Notes: generated by a model not told the origin, from the sequence alone. A stretch of DNA of 64,000 bases from Kocuria palustris (GCF_016907795.1 NZ_JAFBCR010000001.1:744001-808000); one strand, 5' to 3'; shown: positions 16,935 to 26,870, counted from the stretch's first letter. Translations and numbers: made by a program.

Positions 16935-17570
16935 TCACTCCACCGGCTCGAGCTCGCTCTCCACGACCCACTTGTGGTTCGTCATCTCCATGCCGTCCAT
17001 CGTCATGTCGACCATGTAGACGGTCTCGTCGGTGGAGCTGTCGATGGTCGCCTCCGCACCCTTCATGCCCTCCATGTGATCTGCCTGGAGCACGACCTCG
17101 GTGCCGTCGGCCAGCGGTGCCTCGCCCGGGTCCTGCAGCTCCTCGTGCACGACCCACTTATGGTCCTCCACGGGCTCGCCGCCATCGGTCGGGGTGTAGG
17201 ACACGGAATAGGTGGTTGTGTCGAAGGCCCCGGAGACGGTGGCCTCCGCGCCCTCCATGCCGGGCATGTGATCGGCAGTGACCCGGACCGTGTCCCCCAC
17301 GGCGAAGGTCGGGTCCGACGCCTCCTGGATGCCCTCGGGCGCAGGCCCGCCGTCAGGATTGTGGGCATGCCCGCCCTCCTCGGAGTGGCCCTCGTGCGCG
17401 TTCTCGGAGGCGGCGCCCGAGGACTCCGAGGTCGACGACGCAGCGGCCGAGTGGCCCTCGTGGCCGCCTCCGGCGCTCTGATCCTGTTCACCGGTGCCGC
17501 ACGCGCTCAACAGCAGCAGCCCTGCCGCTGCTGCAGCGGCCGCGCCGGTGGTCCTGAAGGTCCTGTTCAT
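16935..17570 (-). CDS. YdhK-type (DUF1541) copper-associated lipoprotein
   Basis: 211 residues. Lipoprotein signal peptide with lipobox LLSACG, then a long His/Glu/Gly-rich linker (GGHEGHSAAAS, HEGHSEEGGHAHN). Two tandem DUF1541 repeats follow, each with ADHMxGMxGAEAT and a closing HKWVV motif. The Met/His-rich exported linker suggests binding of copper outside the membrane. It lies 70 bp downstream of the CopB-type ATPase on the same strand, with AGGAGATCGATCAC before the ATG, so the two form an operon for copper export and sequestration. Confidence 0.85.
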   Translation of the reverse strand: MNRTFRTTGAAAAAAAGLLLLSACGTGEQDQSAGGGHEGHSAAASSTSESSGAASENAHEGHSEEGGHAHNPDGGPAPEGIQEASDPTFAVGDTVRVTADHMPGMEGAEATVSGAFDTTTYSVSYTPTDGGEPVEDHKWVVHEELQDPGEAPLADGTEVVLQADHMEGMKGAEATIDSSTDETVYMVDMTMDGMEMTNHKWVVESELEPVE

Positions 17571-17640
17571 GTGATCGATCTCCTCTGATTCTTCAGTTGC
17601 CGTGCTGGATAGCGGGCCTTGCGGCCCTGTGGGGAGGGCG

Positions 17641-19758
17641 TCAGCCCTGGCGTGAGGCCCACTGCACGGACGCCTCCGGCGAGAGGTCCAGTCCGCGCAG
17701 GGTCTGGGCGTTGAGCGCGACCACCACGGTCGAGGCGCCCATCAGCAGCGCGCCCACGGCCATCGGCATCACGAAGCCGATCGGGGCGAGCACGCCGGCG
17801 GCCAGCGGCACCGAGATGAGGTTGTACCCGGCGGCCCACCAGAGGTTCTGCACCATCTTCCGGTAGGACGCCCTGGACAGCCGGACCACGGAGACCACCG
17901 AGCGCGGATCGTCCGAGGCCAGCACGATCCCGGCCGAGGCCATCGCCACGTCCGTGCCCGCGCCGATGGCCAGACCGACATCCGCCTGAGCCAGGGCGGG
18001 GGCGTCGTTCACACCATCGCCGACCATCGCGACCTTGCGGCCCTTCGACTGCAGATCGCTGACGCGCTCGTTCTTGTCCTCGGGGCGCACCCGCGCCTCG
18101 ATCCGGTCGATCCCGAGCTCTCGACCCACGGCCTCGGCCACGTTCTGGGCGTCGCCGGTGAGCATGGCGGTCTCGATGCCCAGATCGTGCAGGGCCTGGA
18201 TCGCCTCGCGGGCGGCCGGTCGCACCCCATCGGCCAGGGCGAGCGCACCGATCGTGCGGCCGTCGCGCAGCACGTGCAGCACGGTGCGGCCGTCGCGGTC
18301 CCACTGCTCGGAGGGCAGCGCCTGTGCGCCGGTCTGCTCGAGCAGTCCGGGACCGCCCACACGGATCTGCGCGCCGTCGACGACCGCGGACACGCCGATC
18401 GCCGTGGAGCTGTCGTGCCCCGAGGCCTGCGGGATATCCAGACCGCGATCCTGCGCAGCCTGGTCGATGGCACGGGCCAGCGGGTGCTGGCTGCGAGCCT
18501 CCGCCGCAGCCGCCAGGGCGATCAGCCGGTCCTCGTCGAGGCCCACGGGGAGATCATCGGCCAGCTCGACGCCCAGCAGGGCCGGCTCGCCGTGGGTCAG
18601 GGTGCCGGTCTTGTCGAAGACGACGGTGTCGATCCCGCGCATGGTCTCCAGCGCGCTGCGGTCGGTGACCAGCACGCCCTGACGGGCGGCCCGACCGGTC
18701 GAGATGGACACGACCAGCGGGATCGCCAGGCCCAGGGCGTGCGGGCAGGCGATGACCAGCACCGTGACCACGCGGGTCAGGGCCATGTCCGGGGTGCCGA
18801 CGATCGTCCAGACCACCGCGGTGATCACCGCGGCCCCCAGGGCGAACCAGAACAGCAGTGCCGCGGCACGGTCGGCCAGGCGCTGCGCGCGGGTCGACGA
18901 CGACTGCGCCTGCTCAACCAGACGGCGGATGCCGGCCAGAGCGGTGTCCTCGCCGATCTCGGTGACCTCGAGGGTCAGGGGACGATCGGTGGCCACGGTC
19001 CCGGCCACGACCCGCTCGCCCTCGCCACGGGACACCGGGGTGGACTCGCCGGTGACCATGGACTCGTCGACGTCGGCCTGGCCGTCGATGACGCGGCCGT
19101 CGGCCGGGATGCGTCCCCCCGGGCGGACGACCACACGGTCCCCCACGCTGAGCTCCGAGGGCGCGACCGTGCGCGTGGAGCCGTCGTCCTGGAGCAGCTC
19201 GGCCTCGTCGGGCAGCAGCGCCGCCAGCTCATCGAGAGCGCTCGAGGTGCGCGCCAGGGAGGCCATCTCGACCCAGTGGCCCAGCAGCATGATGACCACC
19301 AGCAGCGCCAGCTCCCACCAGAACTCGAGCTGCGGGTCCAGCAGGCCCAGGTGGCTTCCCCACGAGGCCAGGAAGGCCACGGTGATGCCCAGGGCGATCA
19401 GGGTCATCATGCCGGGGCTGCGCTGCTTGATCTCGTCGACCGCGCCCGTCAGGAACGGGCGGCCGGTCCAGACGTAGAGCACGGTGCCCAGGATCGCCGG
19501 GATCCAGGCGATGACAGGGCTGTCCGGCAGGTCGTAGCCCACCAGATGCGCGAAGGCCCCGCTGAGCAGGACCGTGGGGATCGCCAGGACCACCGAGATC
19601 CAGAACAGGCGGCGGAACATGGCCACATGGTCGTGATGACCGCCGTGACCTCCATGTCCCCCGTGGCCTTCATGGCCGCCATGGTCCTGGTGGTCATGCT
19701 CCTCGTGCGCGGCCGGATGACCGTGCTGCTGATGCTGTGAGTGCGTCGTTTCCACCAT
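17641..19758 (-). CDS. copB: CopB-type copper-translocating P1B-ATPase
   Basis: 705 residues. A histidine-rich N-terminus (residues 3-45, [17 protein letters not shown]) replaces the CxxC metal domains. Actuator motif MVTGEST, metal-site motif [13 protein letters not shown] in helix 6, phosphorylation motif [12 protein letters not shown] motif RSQHPLA and hinge [16 protein letters not shown] are all intact, with eight membrane helices. The CPH form of the metal site and the His-rich tail mark subgroup 1B-3 (CopB), associated with Cu(II)/Cu(I) or Ag(I) efflux, rather than CPC-type CopA. A CsoR-like operator lies 18-34 bp upstream and a ydhK-type gene follows. No csoR gene is in the window. Confidence 0.9.
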   Translation of the reverse strand: MVETTHSQHQQHGHPAAHEEHDHQDHGGHEGHGGHGGHGGHHDHVAMFRRLFWISVVLAIPTVLLSGAFAHLVGYDLPDSPVIAWIPAILGTVLYVWTGRPFLTGAVDEIKQRSPGMMTLIALGITVAFLASWGSHLGLLDPQLEFWWELALLVVIMLLGHWVEMASLARTSSALDELAALLPDEAELLQDDGSTRTVAPSELSVGDRVVVRPGGRIPADGRVIDGQADVDESMVTGESTPVSRGEGERVVAGTVATDRPLTLEVTEIGEDTALAGIRRLVEQAQSSSTRAQRLADRAAALLFWFALGAAVITAVVWTIVGTPDMALTRVVTVLVIACPHALGLAIPLVVSISTGRAARQGVLVTDRSALETMRGIDTVVFDKTGTLTHGEPALLGVELADDLPVGLDEDRLIALAAAAEARSQHPLARAIDQAAQDRGLDIPQASGHDSSTAIGVSAVVDGAQIRVGGPGLLEQTGAQALPSEQWDRDGRTVLHVLRDGRTIGALALADGVRPAAREAIQALHDLGIETAMLTGDAQNVAEAVGRELGIDRIEARVRPEDKNERVSDLQSKGRKVAMVGDGVNDAPALAQADVGLAIGAGTDVAMASAGIVLASDDPRSVVSVVRLSRASYRKMVQNLWWAAGYNLISVPLAAGVLAPIGFVMPMAVGALLMGASTVVVALNAQTLRGLDLSPEASVQWASRQG

Positions 19759-19775
19759 TCCTCCTACACATGACT

Positions 19776-19792
19776 ATACCCCCATGGGGTAT
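19776..19792 (-). promoter_or_regulatory. CsoR-like operator upstream of copB
   Basis: ATACCCCC-ATGGGGTAT, a palindrome of the TACCCC/GGGGTA type bound by copper-sensing CsoR repressors. It sits 18-34 bp before the copB start, just upstream of its AGGAGGA ribosome site. Copper-induced derepression of copB-ydhK is inferred. Confidence 0.75.
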
Positions 19793-19859
19793 GAGATCCA
19801 ATCGACCGGCGCACCCGCCCCCAGCGGCACCGGCTCCGCCGAGCCGCCCCGTCGGCCGC

Positions 19860-21450
19860 CTGTCGACGAGCAGGAGAACGAGGCCAACCTCGGCGGCCAG
19901 GCGCACTGGTCGTTCGGAGGCCTCTTCCTGGTCGACTCCCCCATGCAGCGCAGGCTGGGGGTCCGCGACTCCTTCGAGCTCGCCTGGCAGGACTGGCAGG
20001 GCTCGGCAGCCTGGGATCGCCTGGAGGGCGAGCACCTCGAGGACGAATGGGCCCGGCAGTGGGGCCGTGCCTACGTCGAGTTCGCGGCCGGCAACAAGCT
20101 CCCATGGCTGAAGGAGCTGCGTGTGAAATTCACCCCGCTCGTGGGCTGGGCCGAGCGAGGCGACCTCACCGCACGCGGCCACGGCAACTCCGTGCCGAGG
20201 TTCCGCGTACCTGGGGCACCGGCACTGGCATCTCCGACCCGTTCGTCGCCAAGGCTCGGGCGGCTGCCGAATCAGCTCTGGTGCGCTTCGCCTTCCGGCA
20301 TCAGGTCGACGGCCTCCTGTTCGACGGCGACCAGGTCACCGGCGTGTTCGGGACCGTGCTGGAGCCGGATGCCGCCCGCCGCGGTGCGCCGTCCAGCCGC
20401 AATCCCGGCGGCAGCTTCGAGCTGCGTGCCCAGGCCGTCGTCATCGCCACCGGCGGCATCGGCGGCAATCACGAGCAGGTGCGCAAGTGGTGGCCCTCGG
20501 GCCTGGGCACGCCGCCGCAGAAGATGATCACCGGCGTCCCGGAGTACGTCGACGGACGCATGCTGGACATCGCGACCGATCAGGGCGTCCGGCTCGTGAA
20601 CCGGGATCGGATGTGGCACTACACGGAGGGCCTGCAGAACTGGGATCCCGTCTGGCCCGATCACGCGATCCGGATCCTCCCCGGTCCATCGTCGGTCTGG
20701 CTTGATGCGCGCGGGCGCCAGCTGCTCGCCCCGGGCCTGCCCGGCTACGACACGCTGGGCACCCTGGAGCTCCTGCGCGCCACCCCGGACATCTCCGAGT
20801 ACGACTACTCCTGGTTCATCCTGGATCAGTCGATCATCAAGAAGGAGTTCGCGCTGTCGGGCTCCGAGCAGAATCTCGACATCGCCAACAGGGACCTGAA
20901 GCTGCTGCTCAAGAGCCGTCTGGGCTCAGGCGTCCCGGGGCCCATGCAGGACTTCATGGACCACGGCGAGGACTTCGTGGTCGCGGACACGCTGCCGGAG
21001 CTCGTCGAGGGCATGAGCGCCCTCACCGGCGAAGACCTCCTGGAGCTCACCGAGGTCGAGGACATCCCCCGAGCACGGGATCACGAGATGACCAACCCGT
21101 ATTCGAAGGACGCCCAGGCCATGGGCGTCCGTAACAGCCGGCGCTACCTGGGCGACAAGATCACCCGCATCGCCAAGCCGCACCGGATCCTCGACCCCGC
21201 CCACGGCCCCCTGATCGCCGTTCGCCGGTGGATCGTCACCCGCAAGACCCTCGGCGGGATCCAGACCGATCTCGCTGGCCGGGCCATGCGCGCCGATGGA
21301 CAGCCCATCCCCGGGCTGTACGCGGCAGGCGAGGCGGCCGGCTTCGGCGGCGGCGGTGCCCACGGCTACAACGCACTGGAGGGCACCTTCCTGGGCGGGT
21401 GCCTCTTCACAGATAGGACGGTCGGCCGCTCACTGGCGAAGGCCCTCTGA
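19860..21450 (+). pseudogene. FAD-binding dehydrogenase (KstD-like fold) remnant
   Basis: Homology begins abruptly at DEQENEANLGGQAHWSFGG, a position about 35 residues into intact members. The FAD Rossmann motif that should precede it is missing; in its place lies the CsoR-like operator region. A one-base deletion near 20207 then shifts the frame between GHGNSVPRFRV and WGTGTGISDPF. Beyond that the protein is intact to its C-terminus, with VIATGGIGGNHEQVRKWWP and GLYAAGEAAGFGGGGAHGYN. These proteins are predicted to oxidise ketosteroid-like or fumarate-like substrates. With no start, no FAD motif and a frameshift, it is dead. Confidence 0.85.
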
Positions 21451-21573
21451 GCCTCACTCCGCGATCATCCTCCGAGAGGCCCATTCCACACCTCGCTGGC
21501 ATCCGCCGGCCGAATCGCCACCGCTTCAGGCTCGTGAACGGGACTGCCGCACGAATAGGTGACAGTTGGGGTG

Positions 21574-21934
21574 TCAGGCCGCGAGGCTCACGGCGGGGTT
21601 CATGATGGTCTCGTATTCGATGGGGGTCAATCGACCCAGACGGGCCTGTCGACGGCGGCGGTGATACTTGCGTTCGATCCAGGTAACGATCGCGATCCGG
21701 AGCTCGTCGCGGGTCCGCCACCGCTTGCGGTCCAGGACGTTCTTCTGGAGCAGTGCGAAGAACGATTCCATCGCCGCGTTATCACCGACAGCACCGACTT
21801 GGCCCATGGATCCGATGAGGTGATGCTGGTTCAGGGCGTGGACGAACTTCCGGGATCGAAACTGCGACCCGCGGTCTGAGTGAACAATGCAGCCAGCAAC
21901 GTCGCCGCGCCGGGTTGCCGCGTTGTCCAGGGCT
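21574..21934 (-). pseudogene. Element A orfB, C-terminal part
   Basis: From LDNAATRRGDVAGCIVHSDR to the stop after AVSLAA. It carries the second Asp (HSDRGSQF) and the Glu (AMESFFALL) of the transposase catalytic triad and ends RRRQARLGRLTPIEYE. The start and first Asp lie in the other half at 23301-23803. Confidence 0.85.
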
Positions 21935-22000
21935 GGGGCCTGACCCTTGTTCGTGGACACGCTGATTCCAGCATTGGCTGGGGAAGCGAGATTATGAACC

Positions 22001-22363
22001 ATGGCCAGAAAGAACTACTCCGAGGAGTTCCGCCGGCAGGCGGTCGACCTGTATGAGTCGACTCCGGGAGCGACGCTCCGCGGTATCGCGGAGGACCTCG
22101 GGATCGTCCGGGGAACGCTGCGGCAGTGGCTGGAGACTCACGGGACCGGGAAGAAAACGGCGGCTGACGGCACGCTGACAGACAGCCCGTTGCGGTCCGC
22201 GCCGACGGCTTCCACATCGGATCCTGATGAGCCGCTCGAGCAGCGCGTGGCACGGCTGGAGGCGGAGAACGCCCAGCTGAGAGCCGAGACGACGAAGCTC
22301 ACCACAGAGCGGGAGATCCTCCAGAAGGCCGCGAAGTATTTCGCCGGGGAGACGCGCTGGTGA
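22001..22363 (+). CDS. Element B transposase OrfA
   Basis: 120 residues. N-terminal helix-turn-helix of the IS3 OrfA type (NYSEEFRRQAVDLYESTPGATLRGIAEDLGI) and a C-terminal leucine-zipper-like coiled coil (LEQRVARLEAENAQLRAETTKLTTEREILQKA) that oligomerises the transposase. Its TGA overlaps the GTG of orfB (GTGA), the standard coupling or frameshift point in this family. OrfA binds the terminal inverted repeats. Confidence 0.88.
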   Translation: MARKNYSEEFRRQAVDLYESTPGATLRGIAEDLGIVRGTLRQWLETHGTGKKTAADGTLTDSPLRSAPTASTSDPDEPLEQRVARLEAENAQLRAETTKLTTEREILQKAAKYFAGETRW

Positions 22364-23265
22364 GTCGCTTCCAGTTCGTCGCCGAGAACTCCACCACCTA
22401 CCCGGTGAAGCGACTGTGCGAGCTCGTCGAGATCGAGCGCTCCTCCTACTACGCCTGGCAGACAGGCATCCCAGCTCGGTCCGCGCGGGCCGCTTCCGAT
22501 GGCGAGCTGCTCGAGCGGATCCGCATCATCCACGCGGAGGACGATGCCCAAGGCGTCCCGCGGATCACGGCCGAGCTCAACGACGGGGCCGCGCCCGAGG
22601 ACCGCGTCAACCACAAGCGGGTCGCCCGCGTGATGCGGGAGGCCGGACTCAGCGGGTACGTCAAGAAGCGCAAGCACCGCACGACGGTGCCCGAACCGGC
22701 CGACCAGGTCGTTCCTGACCTGCTGAAACGGGATTTCACCGCCGAGGCGCCGAACCAGCGCTACGTCGGCGACATCACCTACCTGCCGCTGTCCGAGGCC
22801 AGTGGCGGCGGGAACCTATATCTGGCGACCGTGATCGACTGCTACAGCCGCCGTCTGGTGGGATGGGCCATCGCCGATCACATGCGCACCGACCTCGTCG
22901 CCGACGCGCTCAAGGCCGCCGCCGCGACCCGTGGATCTCTGGCAGGAGCGATCTTCCACAGCGACCACGGGTCGGTCTACACCTCCAAGGCCTACGCCGA
23001 GCTCTGCCAGCAACTCGGCGTCATCCAGTCGATGGGAGCCGTCGGCACCAGCGCCGACAACGCGATGGCAGAGTCATTCAACGCGACGCTGAAGCGCGAG
23101 GTTCTCCGGGACGCCGCGTGCTTCACCGACGAGCTGTCCTGCCGCCGCAAGATTTTCCGATGGCTGACCCGCTACAACACCAAGCGCCGCCATTCCTGGT
23201 GCCGCTACCTCTCCCCGAACGCCTACGAGCGCGCCTACACCGCTACGCTGGCGCTCGCAGCGTAA
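22360..23265 (+). CDS. Element B transposase OrfB (DDE integrase)
   Basis: 301 residues, full length. The rve/DDE catalytic core has the first Asp in YVGDITYLPL, the second in IFHSDHGSVY and Glu in AMAESFNATLKRE. An N-terminal HTH_21 region (RIIHAEDDAQGVPRITAEL) precedes it. It catalyses excision and integration together with OrfA. The frame looks undamaged, so this copy may be active. Confidence 0.88.
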   Translation: MSRFQFVAENSTTYPVKRLCELVEIERSSYYAWQTGIPARSARAASDGELLERIRIIHAEDDAQGVPRITAELNDGAAPEDRVNHKRVARVMREAGLSGYVKKRKHRTTVPEPADQVVPDLLKRDFTAEAPNQRYVGDITYLPLSEASGGGNLYLATVIDCYSRRLVGWAIADHMRTDLVADALKAAAATRGSLAGAIFHSDHGSVYTSKAYAELCQQLGVIQSMGAVGTSADNAMAESFNATLKREVLRDAACFTDELSCRRKIFRWLTRYNTKRRHSWCRYLSPNAYERAYTATLALAA

Positions 23266-23300
23266 ACAACCCCCGTGTCCACGAACCGGGGGTAGGCCCC

Positions 23301-23803
23301 GCGTTCACCGCCAAGCGGGCCTTCATCCGGTCACTCATGGAGTAGCCGACGATCCGGCCGGAGAAAGCGTCCTTGATCGCGCAGAGGTAGAGCTTTCCCT
23401 CGTCGGTCCAGTGCTCTGTGATGTCGGTCAGCCACAGTTCGTTGACGTCATCGGCGGAGAAGTCCCGCTTCACGAGATCGTCGTGGACCGGTGGCCCGGG
23501 ACGCTTTCCGTTCTTGCCGCGATTCTTCCCGAACACGGACCACCACTGGTTGTCCCGGCAGATGCTCCATGCCGTCCGCTCGCACATCACTTCGCCGGCC
23601 TCGGCGGCTTCGCCGACCAGGAACCGGTACCCGTACTCGGGGTCGTCGACGTGGGCGTCCAGCAGCGCGTTGGTGCGATATGCCTCGATCAGCTCGGCCT
23701 GGGTGACCTGCTGGTGGCGCCAGCGGTAGTAGGGCTGGCGGGAGAGCTTCAGGACCCGCAGGGACACCGCGACGGGGATGCCGTCAGCGGCGAGCTCACT
23801 CAC
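23301..23803 (-). pseudogene. Element A orfB, N-terminal part
   Basis: From a GTG at 23803 (VSELAADGIPVAVSLRVLKL) to KARLAVNA, where element B interrupts. It includes the first catalytic Asp (WLTDITEHWTDEGKLYL) and joins logically to LDNAATRR in the other half. In intact elements it is made by frameshifting from orfA. Confidence 0.85.
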
Positions 23804-23835
23804 GAGCGGGTAGAACCTTTTCCCGGCAGGTTCGC

Positions 23836-24108
23836 CTAGGACAGGTAGGCCGCGGCGCGGCGGAGGACCTCGTTCTCCTGCTGGAGCAGCCGGATCTGTT
23901 TGCGCGCCTCACGCAGCTCGGTCGACTCCTCCCGTGTCCTGCCGGGGCGGTTGCCGTCGTCGATATCGGCTTGGCGGATCCATTTGTGCAGCGTCATCTC
24001 CTGGACTCCGAAGTCCTTCGCGATCTGCGCGATCGTGATGCCGTCCTCACGGGACCGGGCCACTCGCACGACGTCTTCGCGGAACTCCTGGGGGTAGGCA
24101 GCGGGCAT
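23836..24108 (-). CDS. Element A transposase OrfA
   Basis: 90 residues from ATG 24108 (MPAAYPQEFREDVVRVARSR), preceded by GGAAGGA. HTH of the IS3 OrfA type (ITIAQIAKDFGVQEMTLHKWIRQADID), then a coiled coil ending ENEVLRRAAAYLS. The frame is intact, but its partner orfB is split, so only DNA-binding or regulatory activity is possible. Confidence 0.85.
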   Translation of the reverse strand: MPAAYPQEFREDVVRVARSREDGITIAQIAKDFGVQEMTLHKWIRQADIDDGNRPGRTREESTELREARKQIRLLQQENEVLRRAAAYLS

Positions 24109-24233
24109 GATGCACATCCTTCCAGGCCGCCCAACGGGCAAGCCAGATCAGATGTCACCTATCCGTGCGGCAGTCCCTCATGGACCTCGGCTCGTGCTGA
24201 TACCGGATCTCGTGATGTGACACCTGGTAGCGT

Positions 24234-24258
24234 GAGCCACGCCACTACACTGTGGCTC
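24234..24258 (+). promoter_or_regulatory. Inverted repeat before the glpD start
   Basis: GAGCCAC-N11-GTGGCTC, ending 25 bp before the glpD ATG, with a possible -10 box TACACT (24246-24251) between the arms. It could be an operator for a glycerol regulator. No regulator gene is nearby; element A ends only 57 bp to its left. Confidence 0.4.
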
Positions 24259-24282
24259 CACCAATAAAGGAGCGACCCCTCC

Positions 24283-26022
24283 ATGTCGACCCCGCGAACC
24301 GTCCCCCTCTCCGCCGCCACGCGGGAGGGCCACCTCGCCCGCCTCCGGGCCACCAGCCCGGAGGCCCCCCTCGACATCCTGATCGTGGGCGGCGGCTCCA
24401 CCGGCGTGGGCGCCGCGTTCGACGCGGCCACCCGCGGCCTCGACGTGGGCATCGTCGAGGCCCGCGACTGGGCCTCCGGGACCTCGTCCCGCTCCTCCCG
24501 CCTCATGCACGGTGGCCTGCGCTACCTCGAGATGCTGGACGTCAAGCTGGTGTACGAGGCGCTGCGTGAGCGCGACTTGCTGCTCACCCAGACCGCGCCC
24601 CACCTGGTGCGCCCCCTGCGCTTCGTCTTCCCGTTCTTCCACAAGGTGATCGACCGCGGCTTCATCGGCGCCGGCGTCACCATGTACGACGCCATGCAGT
24701 CGCTCGGCCGCCGCCGCGCGGTGGGCGCGCACCGCCATCTCAGCCGCCGCTCCATGGCCGCGACCTTCCCCTCCCTCGACGATGAGAAGATCGTCGGCGC
24801 GGTGGAGTACGCCGACGCCCAGTTCGACGACGCCCGCCTGGCCATGATGCTCGTGCGCTCCGCCGTGGACCATGGCGCCGTGGCCGCCAACTACACCGCC
24901 GTCACCGACTACCTGCGCGGCGACGACGGCCGTGTGCATGGCGTGCGCGTCCGCGAGGAGACCTCCGGCGAGGAGTTCGACGTGCACGCGCGCGCCGTCA
25001 TCCTGGCCGGGGGCGTGTGGACCCAGGAGCAGCAGGAGCTGGCCGAGGCCGACGGCGGCCTCGAGGTGCTCGCCTCCAAGGGCGCCCACATAACCGTCCC
25101 GCGCGACCGCATCCGCGCCGACGCCGCCACCGGCGTGATCACCAAGACGGAGAAGTCCGTGCTGTTCCTCATCCCGTGGGACGAGTACTGGGTGATCGGC
25201 ACCACGGACACCCCGTGGGCAGAGGACGTGGCCCATCCGGCCACCACCGCGGACGACATCGACTACATCCTCGAGCACGCCAACGCGGTGCTGAAGGAGG
25301 ACCTCACGCGTGAGGACGTGATCGCCACGTACGCCGGCCTGCGGCCGCTGCTTCAGCCGGCCGCCGGATCCGACGGCGCCTCCACCAAGATCTCCCGTGA
25401 GCACACGGTCACCGAGGTGGCCCCCGGCCTCACCGCCGTGGCCGGCGGCAAGTGGACCACGTACCGGGCCATGTCCGAGGACGTCGTGGACTTCGTGGTG
25501 CGCGAGACCCACCCGACCCGTCCCAGCCTCACCGAGCACATCCCCGTGCTCGGCGGCCTCGGCTACTCGGAGATCGAGGCGGAGGCGGACCGCATCGCCG
25601 TCGACTACGGCCTGGACGAGGCCCGCGTGGACCGGCTCCTGTTCCGCTACGGCACCGTGCTGCGCCACGTGCTCGACCTGATCGACGCGGACCGGTCCCT
25701 GAGCGTCCCACTCGCCAAGGCGCCGCGCTACCTGCGCGCCGAGATCGTCCACGCCGCCCGGACCGAGGGCGTCGTCCACCTGGACGACGTCATCGAGCGC
25801 CGCACGCGCCTGTCCACCGAGGTCCGCGACCGCGGCGTCGCGGCGGCCGAGGAGATCGCGTCCCTCGTGGCCCCCGAGCTGGGCTGGGATGCTGAGCGCA
25901 TCGCCGGTGAGATCCGCGCGTACAAGAACCTCGTCGCCGCCCGCCTCCGCGGCGAGACCGCCCACGACGACGTCACCGCCGCCGGCGCGCTCGCAGCCGC
26001 CGACGCCGCCCCCATCCACTGA
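24283..26022 (+). CDS. glpD: Aerobic glycerol-3-phosphate dehydrogenase
   Basis: 579 residues. FAD-binding motif ILIVGGGSTGVGAAFDAATRG near residue 32, the GlpD signature SGTSSRSSRLMHGGLRYLE near 70, and a C-terminal DAO_C helical domain (about 420-560). The membrane-associated enzyme oxidises sn-glycerol-3-phosphate to dihydroxyacetone phosphate and passes electrons to menaquinone. AAAGGAG precedes the ATG. It is first in a glpD-glpF-glpK operon, 13 bp before glpF. An IS3 nest lies immediately upstream. Confidence 0.93.
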   Translation: MSTPRTVPLSAATREGHLARLRATSPEAPLDILIVGGGSTGVGAAFDAATRGLDVGIVEARDWASGTSSRSSRLMHGGLRYLEMLDVKLVYEALRERDLLLTQTAPHLVRPLRFVFPFFHKVIDRGFIGAGVTMYDAMQSLGRRRAVGAHRHLSRRSMAATFPSLDDEKIVGAVEYADAQFDDARLAMMLVRSAVDHGAVAANYTAVTDYLRGDDGRVHGVRVREETSGEEFDVHARAVILAGGVWTQEQQELAEADGGLEVLASKGAHITVPRDRIRADAATGVITKTEKSVLFLIPWDEYWVIGTTDTPWAEDVAHPATTADDIDYILEHANAVLKEDLTREDVIATYAGLRPLLQPAAGSDGASTKISREHTVTEVAPGLTAVAGGKWTTYRAMSEDVVDFVVRETHPTRPSLTEHIPVLGGLGYSEIEAEADRIAVDYGLDEARVDRLLFRYGTVLRHVLDLIDADRSLSVPLAKAPRYLRAEIVHAARTEGVVHLDDVIERRTRLSTEVRDRGVAAAEEIASLVAPELGWDAERIAGEIRAYKNLVAARLRGETAHDDVTAAGALAAADAAPIH

Positions 26023-26035
26023 GAGGAACCCGTCC

Positions 26036-26758
26036 ATGGGAACGATCTTCCTGCATGAGATCGCCGGCACGGCGATCCTCCTCCTGCTCGGAGTCGGCGT
26101 CGTCGCCAACGTCGTCCTGACAGGGACCAAGGGCAACGGCGGAGGCTGGCTGCTCATCAGCTTCGGCTGGGGGCTGGGCGTCTTCGCGGGCGTCTATGTC
26201 GCTGCCGCGACCGGTGCGCATCTGAACCCCGCCGTGACCGTCGGCCTGCTCGTCAGCGGTGCCGAGGAGTACGCCCCCGGCATCGCCGTGACCCTCGGCA
26301 CCACGCTCGCGTACTTCGCGGCGGAGCTGATCGGCGCCTTCCTCGGCGCGGCCCTGGCCTGGCTGGCCTACCGCGACCACTACCGGGCGGAGACGGACCA
26401 GGGCGCGATCCTGGCCACCTTCGCCACAGGCCCCGAGATCCGCAACCCGCTGTGGAACATGGTCACCGAGGTGATCGCCACGTTCGTCCTGGTGTTCGTG
26501 GTCCTGCTGTTCGGCTCCACTCCCTCCGGGCTCGGCCCGCTCGCGGTGGCCCTGCTCGTCGTCGCGATCGGCGCGAGCCTGGGCGGCCCCACGGGGTACG
26601 CCATCAACCCGGCGCGCGACCTCGGCCCCCGCCTGTTCCACGCCGTCGTGCCGATCCGGCACAAGGGCAGCTCGGACTGGGGCTACGCCTGGGTGCCGAT
26701 CGTCGGCCCGCTCGTCGGCGCCGTCCTGGCCGGCCTCGCCGCGCCTCTGCTTGTCTGA
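26036..26758 (+). CDS. glpF: Glycerol uptake facilitator (aquaglyceroporin)
   Basis: 240 residues with six membrane helices and two half-helix NPA motifs: GAHLNPAVTVG (about residue 62) and YAINPARDLGPRLF (about 188). The Asp right after the second NPAR is the mark of glycerol channels rather than water-only aquaporins. GAGAGGAA precedes ATG 26036. It lets glycerol in for GlpK, encoded next. Confidence 0.93.
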   Translation: MGTIFLHEIAGTAILLLLGVGVVANVVLTGTKGNGGGWLLISFGWGLGVFAGVYVAAATGAHLNPAVTVGLLVSGAEEYAPGIAVTLGTTLAYFAAELIGAFLGAALAWLAYRDHYRAETDQGAILATFATGPEIRNPLWNMVTEVIATFVLVFVVLLFGSTPSGLGPLAVALLVVAIGASLGGPTGYAINPARDLGPRLFHAVVPIRHKGSSDWGYAWVPIVGPLVGAVLAGLAAPLLV

Positions 26759-26796
26759 GGAGCTCGTCCGTCTGAGCGGTCTGCCCGTCCGACCCG

Positions 26797-26830
26797 GGCG
26801 GACACGTTCCCCTGCGGGAACGTGCCCGCC
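26797..26830 (+). promoter_or_regulatory. Strong hairpin between glpF and glpK
   Basis: CACGTTCCC-CTGC-GGGAACGTG (26803-26824) with an outer GGCGG/CCGCC extension past one mismatch. Lying in a 112-bp intra-operon gap 47 bp before glpK, it may set the glpF/glpK transcript ratio by attenuation or mRNA processing. Function is inferred. Confidence 0.6.
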
Positions 26831-26870
26831 ACCCCCACACCCCCGTGACCCACCTTCGAAGGAGTAGGAC

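Larger units (their letters stand above)
21935..23300 (+). mobile_element. IS3-family element B inserted in element A
   Basis: About 1366 bp. Ends are imperfect 27-bp inverted repeats: GGGGCCTGACCC at 21935 and GGGGCCTACCCC reading inward from 23300, both continuing to a shared GTTCGTGGACACG. Two overlapping plus-strand genes fill the element. Exact ends are uncertain by a few bases because the target copies (CGC and AGC) differ. Confidence 0.8.
21541..24177 (-). mobile_element. IS3-family element A, interrupted by element B
   Basis: Terminal inverted repeats start GGGACTGCCGCACG at both ends (21541 on plus, 24177 on minus) and continue (A/G)ATAGGTGACA. Inside, on the minus strand, are orfA and an orfB whose halves are separated by a second IS3 element at 21935-23300. 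Removing the inner element restores an orfB of normal order (D-D-E residues in WLTDITEHW, VHSDRGSQF and AMESFFALLQ). No clear flanking target duplication was found. This copy cannot make its own transposase. Confidence 0.8.
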
